Below, in pieces: positions 41,501-52,465 of a DNA stretch of 64,000 bases (the first letter of the stretch is position 1; every line of letters begins with the position of its first letter). The notes beneath the pieces are model-generated. The model worked only from the letters and a program-made list of their open reading frames with translations, made no database searches and was not told where the DNA came from. The stretch lies in assembly GCA_943737045.1 (NCBI GenBank), contig CALSFV010000278.1, positions 1 through 64,000 of the forward strand. Reading direction: 5' to 3'. A program made the translations under genes and the position numbers. The stretch is from Parapristionchus giblindavisi (Eukaryota > Nematoda > Chromadorea > Rhabditida > Diplogasteridae).

Positions 41501-42310
41501 TAATATGATGAGTATATTTTTATAATTGGGACAGTAGGAAGAATAGGGAAATGGTTCATTGATGTAAATCTGAATTGATTGATGTAGTAACCAGGTATAT
41601 CGACGTTTCTCTTGTTTCGTATCATCGACGGCGTTTGTAGTTGTTAGTGGGTCAGCGATCTAAGTCCAAAAAACTATAATGATTAATAGTAATGTGATAT
41701 GACCTTGTGTATTACTATCATGGCGTCGATTAATTAATTATATATTTATATAAAATTGTAGAAGTACAATCTCTCGTGTCTTTCGTCTGTCTCGTGATGA
41801 TGCTCATGAAGTATTAGAGACTATTGGAATATCTGATGAGAAGAAGAGAACATGGACACTTCTATCACACGAACATGAAGAGTAAGTACGGATACTGTAG
41901 TTACGATGGTATACTGTATATTTGACGGTATACTATAGCAATTATATGACGCTTACAGTATCTATGATATTGTATTGATTGATTAATTGCAGTATCACGA
42001 AGGATGATCTACTGTATCCGATTCAAGTAGAAGATGCAGAGTATTGGGCTGAGAGATGGGCAGAGGTTGGTTCATATTGATTACTGTAGATATAATCAAT
42101 CGATCGATCGATTGTTTAGATCATGCGTGAAGTTGGAGAGAAGAACTCTCCACGACGTGTTAGAAGACAAAGTAATCGATCGAATAATTGAGAAGAGGAC
42201 TACCGTATCTATCTATTTTATTGATTGATTTATCGGGAAATCGTTGTTTCATCTTTCTTTAATTGTTGTTCTGTTGATTTTTCTTGTTAGCCGTTCAAAG
42301 AGTTAAATAA
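38517..42310 (+). CDS. POLR3E: RNA polymerase III subunit RPC5 (POLR3E, Sin-like)
   Basis: Core subunit of nuclear RNA polymerase III, which forms a TFIIF-like heterodimer with RPC4. The protein starts MGDSPVKKRVGMKKQ. The dimerisation part has the expected order: PNSELYRIQLPNR, MELRLDADIHSQSY, YAVAFVKNSKMYMYPLDGSVEMRRSLAHIN, then RVKFSRQETDRQKKRREASA, matching the TxRxxFxRxE-(R/K)QRR block of animal RPC5. Winged-helix C-terminal repeats follow: PLQREQLIPVVRQFARLVRGVWVVKSDLLF, and WREARDFALCLIDANLRVTRSTISRVF, where human RPC5 has the VWVVKSD and RDFVMW motifs. It ends RRQTVQRVK. A long intron (about 41150-41760) and one holding a retroelement-like insert (38944-39175) interrupt it. It lies tail to tail with PGAP2. 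Confidence 0.9.
38944..39175 (-). mobile_element. Retroelement 3'-end-like fragment with (AAAT)n tail
   Basis: On the minus strand a GC-richer segment ends in four to five AAAT units at 38946-38966, as many non-LTR retroelement ends do. A 61-codon frame (MDLNGPLPVLRPRPPHSN...) covers it but shows no known domain. It sits in a POLR3E intron. Confidence 0.35.
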
Positions 42311-42385
42311 ATTATATAATTTGTCTTTAACAAAGTACTCGTATTAAATATGGAATGAATTAAGTATTTGGACATAATGATAGAT

Positions 42386-43529
42386 TTAGAAGAGAACAAG
42401 TGAATATCGGGGGAAATCATATCGGAATGATGAGTGGAATGATATATTTGATAGAACAAAAGAATATTCAAAGAAAGCAAAGATAGAGAAGATATATGGT
42501 TCACAATGAGAATTATGTCGAATGAAGAGAATAAAACATAATGAGATACAAATGAGAGATGAGAGGAGTGAACGACGTTTCAATCTAAAGATCAAAGATT
42601 AGATGAAAGATCAAAGATCAACTCACTTTATTGATTGGAGAGTTGTGATATCACTGACGACTGATGTATGAAGAATCATATGTAGAACTGAGAAGATCTG
42701 AAGAGAAGTAATCGATAAATCAAAGATAAATTATTGATTGATTTACTTACTCCAAAAGTAGTAAACGATACTACATGATATAAATGAGAAGAAGTTGAAT
42801 CATAATAAGTAAGAGATAAAAGAGAAAATATCTCTATTAAATAGAAAAATCTAGTCAAAGAAGATAAACGAGTTGATGGTAACCATTGACGGTAGATTAG
42901 ATAGGCAAGAAATCTGAAAGATCAAAGATCAATCATGGAAAGATCAAAGATCAATCAGAGAAAAAGATCAAACATCTGTCATGGAAAGATCAAAGATCAG
43001 TCAGCAAAAGATCAAAGATCAATCAGCAAAAGATCAAAGACCAAACCGTGGAGCAGCATGGAGATAGATGAGTGTTCTCCATATAGGTTGAGTCCATTCA
43101 AAAGAGATGGCAGTACTAATCGATGGAAGGAAATTGTAAACATGACAATGGGTCCTATATGGAATGAGAACATAGCTATGGAGTACTGTAAACGAACTTG
43201 GTAGCCTCGTAGAAGTCAGTATACAAGGAGATAGAAACAGATAAGAAAAGAGCCAATGCAGGCAAAACGCAAACAAAAATTGTTAGAATAGATGAATTTA
43301 TTCTCAATCGAGCCTGCAAAACGTATTTATAAGACAGATTTCATGGATCAAGTCTGACTACCTTTCCATTATAATATTTCAAATGCGAACCAATGGGTCC
43401 AAAGTAAAGAGGTAATCGATTGAATGAAATATGGACTGTATTTTGTTCCTATATTTGAATAGTTGAATGAGAAGAGTAGAAGATGGAATAGAGAACCTTA
43501 TGGAATAGAGGAAGAACTAACTCATCCAT
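42386..43529 (-). CDS. PGAP2: PGAP2/FRAG1-type GPI-anchor lipid remodelling membrane protein
   Basis: Golgi/ER membrane protein needed for fatty-acid remodelling of GPI anchors. Joining six exons gives MDELVLPLFHKEQ, a basic stretch, a first membrane segment (ILTIFVCVLPALALFLSVS), then YEATKTHCHVYNFLPSIS, the family hallmark THCxVxNFLPSxSAAI. Next are WRTLIYLHAAPR (human: WRxCIxLHSAPR), further hydrophobic helices and FSIFAFFEYSFVLSNISFHSS, close to the FALFEYLVVLxNxxFH block. The joint before THCHVYNF uses a 43-base intron (43186-43228 area) that removes a frame shift. Length about 250 residues is normal. Its stop is 75 bases from the POLR3E stop. Confidence 0.88.
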
Positions 43530-43856
43530 TCCATTACAATTAAATAACCAAGGAGGTAGAAGATGAAGCTAGGAGTGTGCACTATAAACTTCTTATCGAT
43601 TGATAGAATCTCTCCCTCTCCCTCTCCCTCTCTCTTCAACTATTTGTTATTCCCTTCCAGACGTGAGAGTGAATGTGTCAGAGTGTTTAATCATTGTACT
43701 CTCAATACTCATACAATTCTTTATTACTCGTCAATATATACAATAATCGATACAACCCGTTGATCTACCAATCGATAATTGATTAGATTAGTCGTTTACT
43801 AAATCTGTAAAGAGTAATCAATAATAATTGTTAGATACAGTAATGAAACCTTCGTC
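43530..43856. other. Short gap between PGAP2 and the secreted-protein gene
   Basis: Both neighbours read on the minus strand. It contains a TCTCCC tract at about 43610-43632 and no gene. Confidence 0.5.
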
Positions 43857-46800
43857 TCAATCCTCCATTTCCTTCTCCTCTCGTCCATTTTCTTGAGAGG
43901 TATTCTCTGAAGGCCGTTTGGCAATCCTCTGGCACTCAAATATACAAACTTTATTAGAATTTGAAATGTTTTAATATCTTAATATTTTAATATCATAATT
44001 TCTATAGTTTTCTATCTGCAAAGCAGATAGAAACCTCTGTTCTTTAAAATGGGAGTATTTTAAAGAACAAAGGTCTCGGTGTGATCTTTTTGTCGTCCTA
44101 AAGGATTGTAGATATAATCTATACCGGAATGGATGATTTTCTATGATTAAACCATTCTGAGTCATCTTCATATGAGTAAGAGTTGTGTTTTTATTAGTCG
44201 AGACTATGTAGTAAGTGGGGAATTTCTTCAACTTTCAACTCTTACAAGGTCAACAAATGATATCACCCTAAGGGTTTAGATTGTATGAATGAACTTGATT
44301 AGACTATAACTAGTACGAAATACTCGATAATCGATGTTGATGTATTCATACTTTCTTATATCTTATGACTAGTCTAGCTCTTCTAGAAGAATCGATTATT
44401 AATATTATGTTTTTATTATACATGTTATGTCCTTGGGCACAACACGTAGTAGAGTAGAGACTTTATTAGAGAGAGAAGTAATACCAACGTAGTAACGGGA
44501 AGAAACTAGATAAGAATGACTATGGATAGTCAGGGATGACAATCCATAGAGATGGGAATAGGCTAGCAGTGATCTACCTCGCACGCTAGACAACAATAGA
44601 ATGTGAGGGAATACAAATAGGTACCGAAGGGTAGTACGCTAGGTCAGACTTTGGAGCGTACATAATACCTCCGCCATAAGATATGAACTAGGGCATATCT
44701 GACAAACAATAAATATGTACAATCATATAGTACAAGATCAATAATGTGATGTAATGACATTAGGGTTAACGATCAATAATGGATGAATCAATAATAGAGG
44801 AATACGAATCAATGGTAAGATTGACCACTATTAGAGGCAATATTCATACGAGGTGGTGGGCGTCTATTACGGGCTGGCCTTGTAGAACCGGATTTAACCT
44901 CGGTAGGCACAGGATTAGGCTTCTTGTTGTTCTCCACATTATTAGTGGGCACGACGACGGCATCAGCGTCAACATCAATGACGACGGCATCAGCAGTAGA
45001 CGGCGAGACGTTGCACTTGGCGGGCTCGACCTGGATGTTGCACTTGGCGACGTTGTCGGCGGGAACATTGAAGCTCTCCAGTAATACACTCAGAGGATCG
45101 CAATCCTCAGTCCATCTCTTGTTCAATTGATTTGTATGAGCAGTTACCAAACTACCATCCAATCTCTGGACTTCATACATCACATTTCCTTTCTTTCTGA
45201 GCACTACGGCTTCAGACCACTTCTCGTGATTCGGACCATCCCGATCACGATAGTATACAGTGTCTCCTTCGGAGAACTCTCGTGTCACCTTGTCATTCAC
45301 TACTCTCTCCTCTCCCTCCCTGGGAGACATGAGAGTGAGACGACATCGCATCTTCCTTCCGAGGAAGATCTCAGCTGGAGTACACATCTTCAATTGATTA
45401 TTTGGAATGCATCTGTACATCATCAAGAACTTCTGCACATTCTCATCCTCTGGACATTCTCCTCTCATCTTCAACAGTGATCGCTTGATCGTATCCACGA
45501 ATCGTTCAGCCTGTCCATCACTCTGCGGATGATATGGCGGCGAGAATCTGTGCTTGATTCCATACTCCATACAGAATGCTCTCATCTTCTCAGATTTGAA
45601 CTGAGTTCCATTATCAGACACTATGGTCTCCGGACTACCGTATCTTGATACGAAGTCTCTCAATGCTTTGACGGTTGCATCAGCCGTAATCCTCTCCATT
45701 GTCACGACCTCTGGCCATGTACTATGAACATCTACAATGATCAAGTAGTAACGTCCATCCATTGGACCGGCGAAATCCATATGGACTCGCTCCATTGGTC
45801 GACTCGACTCTGGCCACTTGATTGGTTCAGCTTTCGAAGGATTCTTGGCAACACTTTCACAAACTTCATAACATCTTACTTGGCTCTCGATATTCTGATC
45901 GAAAGTTTCATAGTTAACTCCAACGAGAAACGATCTCGGCTGAGTTTCATCCTTGGGTACTTGCATCTTCTTGAGTACATGCACCTTCTTTGGATCTGGG
46001 TGACGTCCAGATTCATTCACGATGAATCTAAGGAAGTCGACTTCATTCTGTCCGAATGCACATTTCTCTGGTCGGATTCTGAATCCAGACTCGCGAATCT
46101 TCTCGAGAACTCTCATCAGGTTCTCGTCGTGCTCTTCCTTCGTCCTTCCACTTACAATGACATCATCCAAGTATGCCACTGTCCTGCTCATTCCTGTCAA
46201 CATCTGGTCCATTATCGACTGGAATATACCTCGAGCAGGTTTCACATCTAACGGTAATCTGTGGTACTGATACAGTCCACGATGCGCATTGATCACGAGC
46301 AGCTTCTTAGCTTCCTCGTCTACTTCAACTTGGATATACGCATCCGAGAAATCGATCATGGAGAAAACTGTTCCACCATTCAATGAGGCGAATATGTCTT
46401 CCGGCAGCTTGAGCGGATGAGTACAATCCTCCAGACAGTCATTCAGACCTGTCTTGAAATCAGCACACAATCTCTTTGCACCATTCTTCTTTGCGACTAG
46501 CAAGAATGGAGCCGCCCACTCCGAGTGTTCCACCTTGGAAATCACTCCCATTTCACATAATCGATCGATTTCCTTATCACACACCTGCTGGCTGTCATAC
46601 GGCACTGGCCGCTTGTTACAGAATACCGGCTTCACGCTCGGTTTCAGGTACAACTTCGCTGCAGACTTATTGTACTTGCCCAGTCCAGGCTCACAGACTT
46701 CTGGGAAGACATCCTTTACCCAGGCTGCGTAGTCTCCTGACTTGATGTGTGCAATCACCGTTTCATCATTCTCATCTGAGAATGCTCGCTTCAAGTCTAG

Positions 46801-48844
46801 CTTGAAGAATACATCATTGCCGACTAGTCGAATCGGTCTTGGGGTGACGTGGATCCATGCGTCACACTTCATTCCACAGTATTCCATTTTACTGCGAAAC
46901 TTGCCGAGGATCTTCATACCTTGTCCATTTGCACATGATACGGTACATGGAGCGGGAACCAACTCAGGGTTCTTCATCTCCTTCCAGTCTACCTCCGAGA
47001 TGAGCGTCAGATCAGATCCTGTGTCAAGTTGACACTCCATCTGTTTTCCATCCATGGAAACATTCACGTACACACGATTGCCTTCAATCTGATTGCAATC
47101 CTTCAATTGTACTGAATTGTTCCGGAAGTTCTTCTTCGGCCTCATTTCAGGATGCTTCAACCAGCATCTCTCTTCAGTATGACCATTCTTGCTACAATGT
47201 GTACATTTCACATTAGCCTTTGATCTCTCGGTCTTTTGACTCTTATGATTCTTTCCCTTATTATCTTCAGGTACTCTCACAATATTGGCTGTATTCGTCT
47301 GCACTGCTGAGCCTTCACGCTCAAATGCTCTCGAATATCTTTCAATAGATGGTCCTTTAGTTACTTGACTATGGCTCCTTTCTCCATTAACAACATTCTC
47401 TTTACTCGCTAACTTCTCGAGTATCTCATTGTTCTTCTTGTTCTGCTCCTCCTGCATCTTCACAAACAACTCCAATACTGTTGCCAACGTGACTGCATCA
47501 GGGTTCTCCACACCAGCCATCCTTACTACGAATTATTTGAGTTCACTCAAAAAAATTCGCGATAGCCTTCGGCGTACTTGTGCAAAACTTCCTACTTGTA
47601 TTGCCAAATACAAGTCTGCTTATACTTGCCAAAGTATAGTACTATCTGTATTACCAAATACAGATCTGCCTAACTCTGTATTACCAAATACAGAGAAAGT
47701 GAACAACAAGAAACAACAACAAGAAACAAGAAAGAATAAGAATTCACTTACACGTTTGCTCGTCAAACAATCCTGGTCGCCAAAATGTTATGTCCTTGGG
47801 CACAACACGTAGTAGAGTAGAGACTTTATTAGAGAGAGAAGTAATACCAACGTAGTAACGGGAAGAAACTAGATAAGAATGACTATGGATAGTCAGGGAT
47901 GACAATCCATAGAGATGGGAATAGGCTAGCAGTGATCTACCTCGCACGCTAGACAACAATAGAATGTGAGGGAATACAAATAGGTACCGAAGGGTAGTAC
48001 GCTAGGTCAGACTTTGGAGCGTACATAATAATACAATTTCCTCATTCATATGTCTTTCATCTATGTATGTATACATGTTGTCGCGATGATCCAAATCTTT
48101 CAATAAGCGCATAATAAGAAAAGTTAAAACAAGTTTATGGACTAAAGTAGACCACTTTTTGTTTGAGGCACTAAGACATATCCTATTCGAGGTTTCTCAA
48201 GTGCAAAATTTGCATAATATAGAAACTGTGTAGTTTAATAATTCGAAAAATCTCAAAAGATCAAAGATCAAATAATAGGATAATCTTACATGGTTTGCAC
48301 ATCTGTTTGAGATCATCATTCTCTACACAATATTCTTTGAGTGGATTACATTTGATAGAACAAAGATCAAGAACGGGAATCCACATTGGATCAGCAAATG
48401 GATCACCACCTATAATAGAGAAGATACTTCATTGTTGAAAGAGATAACTTGAACATTTTATGATAAATCATAGATTGAAATATTAAATGTTGAGCTTTTT
48501 TGATTGCTTCAATACAAGTTTTAATTAGTATCATCACAAAATGTTTGCACTGTTTCTAGTGAAGAAGAAAAATAGAGTCGACTTCTTGATGTACCTCCCC
48601 TCTTTTATAAAAAAAATATAAATAAATATCATTCGAAACAACTGCGGTAGGTAGGATTTCATTGTTGGAACAAGTGACCTACCACATAAACCAATTTCAA
48701 ATTCTTTACTTTCCAAAACATTATCGAATGAGAATGGCTGAACTCACATAGTTTAGGATGATTGAATAGAAACTGTGAGTTATCCTCTTGAGCATGGAGT
48801 GAGAGAGATAGAAGGGATAGAAGGATAATAAGAGTGATGGTCAT
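43857..48844 (-). CDS. Small secreted cysteine-containing protein split by a retrotransposon-bearing intron
   Basis: Three exons. Exon 1 encodes a signal peptide (MTITLIILLSLLSLSLHAQ) and EDNSQFLFNHPKL. Exon 2 (48290-48409) encodes CGDPFADPMWIPVLDLCSIK and on to CKP. Exon 3 (43857-43948) encodes FCIFECQRIAKRPSE and ends EEKEMED. Phases fit (T + GT, T + TT), giving seven cysteines in a mature chain of about 90 residues. I do not recognise the family. The last intron is 4.3 kb, of which 3.6 kb is an LTR retrotransposon in the same orientation as the gene. Without that insertion the intron would be about 0.7 kb. Support is the intact frame, the signal peptide and the clean splice signals. Confidence 0.65.
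44423..44667 (-). repeat. 3' LTR (left copy)
   Basis: On the plus strand it starts TGTTATGTCC and ends GTACATAATA. It matches the right copy base for base by eye. Confidence 0.95.
44668..44680 (-). promoter_or_regulatory. Polypurine tract of the LTR element
   Basis: GGCGGAGG on the minus strand directly abuts the 3' LTR, the expected plus-strand priming site. Confidence 0.75.
44809..47520 (-). CDS. Retrotransposon Gag-Pol-like polyprotein, 903 residues, RNase H region missing
   Basis: A single open frame. Residues 106-119 are a CCHC zinc knuckle (CTHCSKNGHTEERC). Residues 166-169 are the aspartic protease DTGS. Reverse transcriptase runs from about 300 to 530, with MIDFSDAYIQVEV and YLDD at 450-453. 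Near residue 534 the thumb start (QPRSFLVG) jumps straight to sequence typical of the end of the integrase zinc domain. The integrase core follows with D582 (HMDFAG), D636 (IVSDNGTQF) and E672 (PQSDGQAE). RNase H and most of the HHCC finger are absent, yet the frame stays open. RT also carries LPLDVKPARG where LPFGVxxAP is usual, so polymerase activity is doubtful. The Gag part is short, with no clear capsid domain. Confidence 0.92.
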   Translation of the reverse strand: MAGVENPDAVTLATVLELFVKMQEEQNKKNNEILEKLASKENVVNGERSHSQVTKGPSIERYSRAFEREGSAVQTNTANIVRVPEDNKGKNHKSQKTERSKANVKCTHCSKNGHTEERCWLKHPEMRPKKNFRNNSVQLKDCNQIEGNRVYVNVSMDGKQMECQLDTGSDLTLISEVDWKEMKNPELVPAPCTVSCANGQGMKILGKFRSKMEYCGMKCDAWIHVTPRPIRLVGNDVFFKLDLKRAFSDENDETVIAHIKSGDYAAWVKDVFPEVCEPGLGKYNKSAAKLYLKPSVKPVFCNKRPVPYDSQQVCDKEIDRLCEMGVISKVEHSEWAAPFLLVAKKNGAKRLCADFKTGLNDCLEDCTHPLKLPEDIFASLNGGTVFSMIDFSDAYIQVEVDEEAKKLLVINAHRGLYQYHRLPLDVKPARGIFQSIMDQMLTGMSRTVAYLDDVIVSGRTKEEHDENLMRVLEKIRESGFRIRPEKCAFGQNEVDFLRFIVNESGRHPDPKKVHVLKKMQVPKDETQPRSFLVGVNYETFDQNIESQVRCYEVCESVAKNPSKAEPIKWPESSRPMERVHMDFAGPMDGRYYLIIVDVHSTWPEVVTMERITADATVKALRDFVSRYGSPETIVSDNGTQFKSEKMRAFCMEYGIKHRFSPPYHPQSDGQAERFVDTIKRSLLKMRGECPEDENVQKFLMMYRCIPNNQLKMCTPAEIFLGRKMRCRLTLMSPREGEERVVNDKVTREFSEGDTVYYRDRDGPNHEKWSEAVVLRKKGNVMYEVQRLDGSLVTAHTNQLNKRWTEDCDPLSVLLESFNVPADNVAKCNIQVEPAKCNVSPSTADAVVIDVDADAVVVPTNNVENNKKPNPVPTEVKSGSTRPARNRRPPPRMNIASNSGQSYH
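47594..47695 (-). repeat. Array of four perfect hairpins in the retrotransposon leader
   Basis: Four stem-loops at 47594-47615, 47621-47638, 47644-47665 and 47674-47695, spaced 5-8 bases apart. Stems are 7-9 perfect pairs (for example CTTGTATT with AATACAAG and CTCTGTATT with AATACAGAG), and all have a four-base loop GCCA or ACCA on the plus strand. They lie between the primer-binding site and the Gag-Pol start. Confidence 0.9.
47772..47785 (-). promoter_or_regulatory. Primer-binding-site-like sequence
   Basis: Minus strand TTTTGGCGACCAGG directly follows the 5' LTR. TGG three bases in could pair with a tRNA CCA end. The tRNA identity was not determined. Confidence 0.6.
47786..48030 (-). repeat. 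5' LTR (right copy)
   Basis: Identical by eye to the left LTR. The ATACA duplication follows immediately. Confidence 0.95.
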
Positions 48845-49241
48845 TGTAGGAAGTATGTAATGGTGGAACTGAATGAATGAATGAATGACCAAGAGAGAAG
48901 GAGATGGCACTATGAATGAATAGATGTATACTTGTTTAACCTCTCTCCATTCTACCTCTCTAAGAAGTTTCAACCCCCTTATGGCATTGTACTTGAATGA
49001 CTCAGATGAGAGACAAGTTTATACTCGAAGACGAGATAAATGACCCGAGACAATGATGAACTATTGATTAGATTAAGGGAAGTATACGGTATACCCGTTG
49101 AACAATCAATCAATAACTACTGTACAAATGAGATGAGAGGGAATGTGAAAACATGCAAAATGACTAATCATAAGAACAAGGCACAATCAAAGAATGGCAA
49201 TCAATAATCAATAAAAGTTGATTGATCTAACGTGAAGTTGT
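48845..49241. other. Gap between the secreted-protein gene and Orai
   Basis: Both neighbours are on the minus strand. No coding sequence was seen; it is the 3' flank of Orai and the likely promoter of the secreted-protein gene. Confidence 0.5.
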
Positions 49242-51338
49242 CTAGACATCGAGGAGTTGCTTCAGTACATTCACCTGAATACAATATTAGGTCTCAACTG
49301 GAATAAGGGCGGATAGAGTATACGGTACCTTCTTATCGATTCGTTCGATTGAATGTGATGCTCTACTACGATGAATGAGACATGAGATAACAATAAAGAC
49401 GAAAAGAACAGGAACTGAAAGAAGAATCGATTGGTTGGTAGATCAATATCCACTAAAGATGAATAATCATCATTTATGAGTATAGAGATCATAAAAGAGA
49501 TTATATGAGTCAATCATATTGGATGTACTCTTTTTATGTATACCTATGCATAAATGTGTTTCACATATTCATTCAACAATAAATGAATAGATAGATAAAT
49601 CAACTGACTCAACATAGCCGTAGTGATATATGCAGCCAATGGATACTGTACTGCCTCAAATTTGACATAGAATATCACTCCAATCTCTATGAGAAAGAGA
49701 ACGAGACCGATGCATGTTGAGAACAACCATGAGAGATCAATATAGAACCTGCAAAGGGATGATTATCGATCGATATTTCATAGATAATCAATATTGACCT
49801 AACAACCATCTCGTCTAATCTCTGATCTACTCTAAATCCCTTCTCTTCTTCTCATTATATTCTCTCTCGACTTCTTATCAATAAGCACTAAACATCAAAA
49901 AGGTGTCAATGACAAGAAGAAGATTCATTGTGAAGAATGATATGACCCTGTCTAATCACTAATCATCTATTAATAACACAAACAAAGTTCTATCTATCAA
50001 ATCATAGGTCAAATAGCTACATTACAGACTTTCAAATGCGAGCTTGTTTCAACAACAACAAAAATTCCAAAATGCGGCAAGACTTCGTAGTGTGTAGCGT
50101 ACTTTCGACTTATGTATCAAATTTGATATTAGTTAAGGAGCTTCATGAAAACAATCAATAACCAATCAATACAAACGATAAAACTAACTTCAGTCTAACA
50201 TGAGGTGAATCTTGAGTAGCTCCACTAGCTTCCATATATGGTAGAATACATGTAGACATCATAAGAGCTAGAAGATGAACGGAGACTAGAAGAGTTGTCA
50301 CTACCTGCATCAAGAATTATATAATAACAATTATTTAATTATTAAAACATTGTCATTATTGATTATTATATTACATGATATATTCGAATTCTAACTATCT
50401 ATCCACCAAATATATAATATCTATTAATACATTAGGCGAAGAGAGCAATGTTCACTATCTGCTACCCGATATATTCAGATTATGATATCGATCATGAAAC
50501 ATATCTGTCCATTCAACATCGACTCTTCCTATGAATATGATAAGTCCAACTTACAGCTAATAAGATGAGTACAGGCTTTGGTGTATCAGCGTCATACTGT
50601 AGCTCCACAAGAGCAACCATCGCGAAACCTACAGTATACGGTAATGAATCAATCAATGGATAACTACAGTATTCATTCTAACCTGCTAATAGTGCAGAAG
50701 TCCTTGAAGATGCTTTGAGTTGAGCTTTGGATAGATCATATTTGTACTTCTCAGCCATGGATAACTCTCCTCGATGTCTACAATCAATCAATAATCATAC
50801 AATTCCACATAGTTTCCTTCATTTCCCAAATAGCCACGCCCCCTATGATAATCTCTCTCAAACGTAGTCAAGATGATGAGAACAAAAGATAATGTATGGA
50901 TCAATGAAAATAGGCTGTGAAGACACTTGGTTAAAGATTTTAAACACTTTTTTCAGACAAAGTTGGCAATTCAAAACTGATGATAACCAGCAGAGATCTC
51001 GAGAATATTTGCTCACGTATTCTCCCCCTATCCCACAAACTACAGTAATCCTTTGAAACGTACTCAGCAGCGCCTATTTGATATTGATTGAAATCATATG
51101 AACTATTAGCAGGAGTAACTTCTCTTGTAGGTGGAGTCAAATGAAATGAAGGAGATTGATGAAGATGAGGAGGTGATGTATCTATATCGAGATGAAGGGA
51201 TGAAGGTCCTTTACTATGAACAATCGATAGAAACTGTGATGCACTCCCACCACGGGGTACGGTAGATTGAGCAGGGGATACGGTAGGTTGGAGGATTGCC
51301 TCTGATGATGCTGATAGACGTCGTTCTATCGGATTCAT
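49242..51338 (-). CDS. orai-1: Orai store-operated calcium channel subunit
   Basis: Plasma-membrane pore of store-operated calcium entry, opened by STIM. A proline/serine-rich N-terminal exon (MNPIERRLSASSEAIL...) ends in phase 2 at GAAE. The conserved core follows: YKYDLSKAQLKASSRTSALL, identical at key positions to the ORAI1 pre-TM1 helix, then GFAMVALVELQYDAD with the selectivity-filter glutamate in TM1. TM2 has VHLLALMMSTCILP; TM3 has LFLIEIGVIFYVKF. TM4 is built by a GTCAGT-donor splice giving MLIPVLFVFIVISCLIHRS. The tail VNVLKQLLDV is the short STIM-binding coiled coil. The start at 51338 gives a normal length, but more exons upstream (52466-54355) join in the same phase. Confidence 0.93.
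50060..50125. repeat. Dispersed repeat in an Orai intron
   Basis: Shares CCAAAATGCG, CTTCGTAG and TTTCGACTTATG with the copy at 36155-36275. Confidence 0.5.
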
Positions 51339-52465
51339 AATGGGAAGAAGAAGGCGAAGAGATGGAGATTAGATGAAGATATGAGAGGAGAAGAGAAAGT
51401 ATTGATAAGGACGAATATGAAGAAGAGAGAGAATAGAGAAGGGTTAGAGAAGAAGAAGAGGGATGGTATCCATGCAGTGGTTGGAGAAGCTATTCAATCA
51501 ATCGATACTATCTGATTCATATGATTGATTGAATTGAATGACGAAGGAGGAATCAACTGAGATTGAATTGAGAGATAGTAAAAGGAGAAGAAGGAGAGGT
51601 AGAGAAGGAGAGGTAGAGAAAGAGGGAGGAAGAGTAGGCTATACATTTCTAATTGAACACCTTTTTGATCATGGAAAGGTGTCAATCTCTATCTATCTAT
51701 CTCTATTGTGCACACTACATTCTATTCATATTGCACTATATACAATACCTATTCCAATCTTCATTCACAGTAGATGTAGATCCATTCATAATGGAATAGG
51801 GAAATAATCACCCCACAAATAGTTACACGTCAGTTCAACTATTAGAGTGATAAAAATAATTCAACAGTGCATGGACATACTTTCGTCTCAAATTTATTAC
51901 ATAGTTCTAGAAGCAAACAAACTTAATTGGAACAACAGTAATATAAAAATAAGACTTTCTGCTGGACTACCAGAATGTACTAGCATTTGTAGCATCATCC
52001 TTATGAAATATATCAAATTCAAAAAAGTGTTAATGATCTTATCAACCACACTATGATTTATGGCCATATTATCTTTTCTATTTATCAATAGAAAACAACA
52101 GTAAATGTTTTTTTATTACTTTTATATTCCAATTATCAACTACTCCATTTATGCATATGTTATCATTCTTGATTTATTCTCCATCCAAATACATGAAAGT
52201 GACATATTTTCACTCCATTCAACCAACCAAATCAGATTTATCGCCTTCTTACTTCCAGATTATGACACCCACCGATGATAACAACTTTACTATAGACTAC
52301 ATACATATATAGCACACATAAATGATAGAATAGCCATACATTTTCAGCGCCTTCACAGGATTTTTTTCTCGAAAAATAGATGTTTTTCGCTTAAATTGTA
52401 ATTTTTCAACTCAAAAATGAGTTGTGTTCAATTCTCATATTACGAGGGTATATTGAATAACTAAC

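Larger units (their letters stand above)
44423..48030 (-). mobile_element. Ty3/mdg4-type LTR retrotransposon, 3608 bp, internally deleted
   Basis: Two 245-base LTRs that I read as identical bound the element, and a perfect 5-base target duplication ATACA flanks it (44418-44422 and 48031-48035). The coding strand is minus, so the 5' LTR is the right one. A primer-binding-like TTTTGGCGACCAGG follows the 5' LTR, and a polypurine tract GGCGGAGG precedes the 3' LTR. RT lies before integrase, as in Ty3-type elements. The identical LTRs and intact duplication mean recent insertion. The coding region lacks the RNase H section, so the copy may depend on a full-length relative for movement. Confidence 0.95.

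Noticed and set aside
42935..43276. Plus-strand frame and full-length minus-strand frame near PGAP2
   Set aside because: The plus frame is built from GATCAAA repeats. The minus frame reads through a 43-base intron and loses the PGAP2 N-terminal helix.
44779..47032. Several plus-strand frames of 80-175 codons
   Set aside because: They are antisense shadows of the retrotransposon polyprotein, which carries all the domain motifs.
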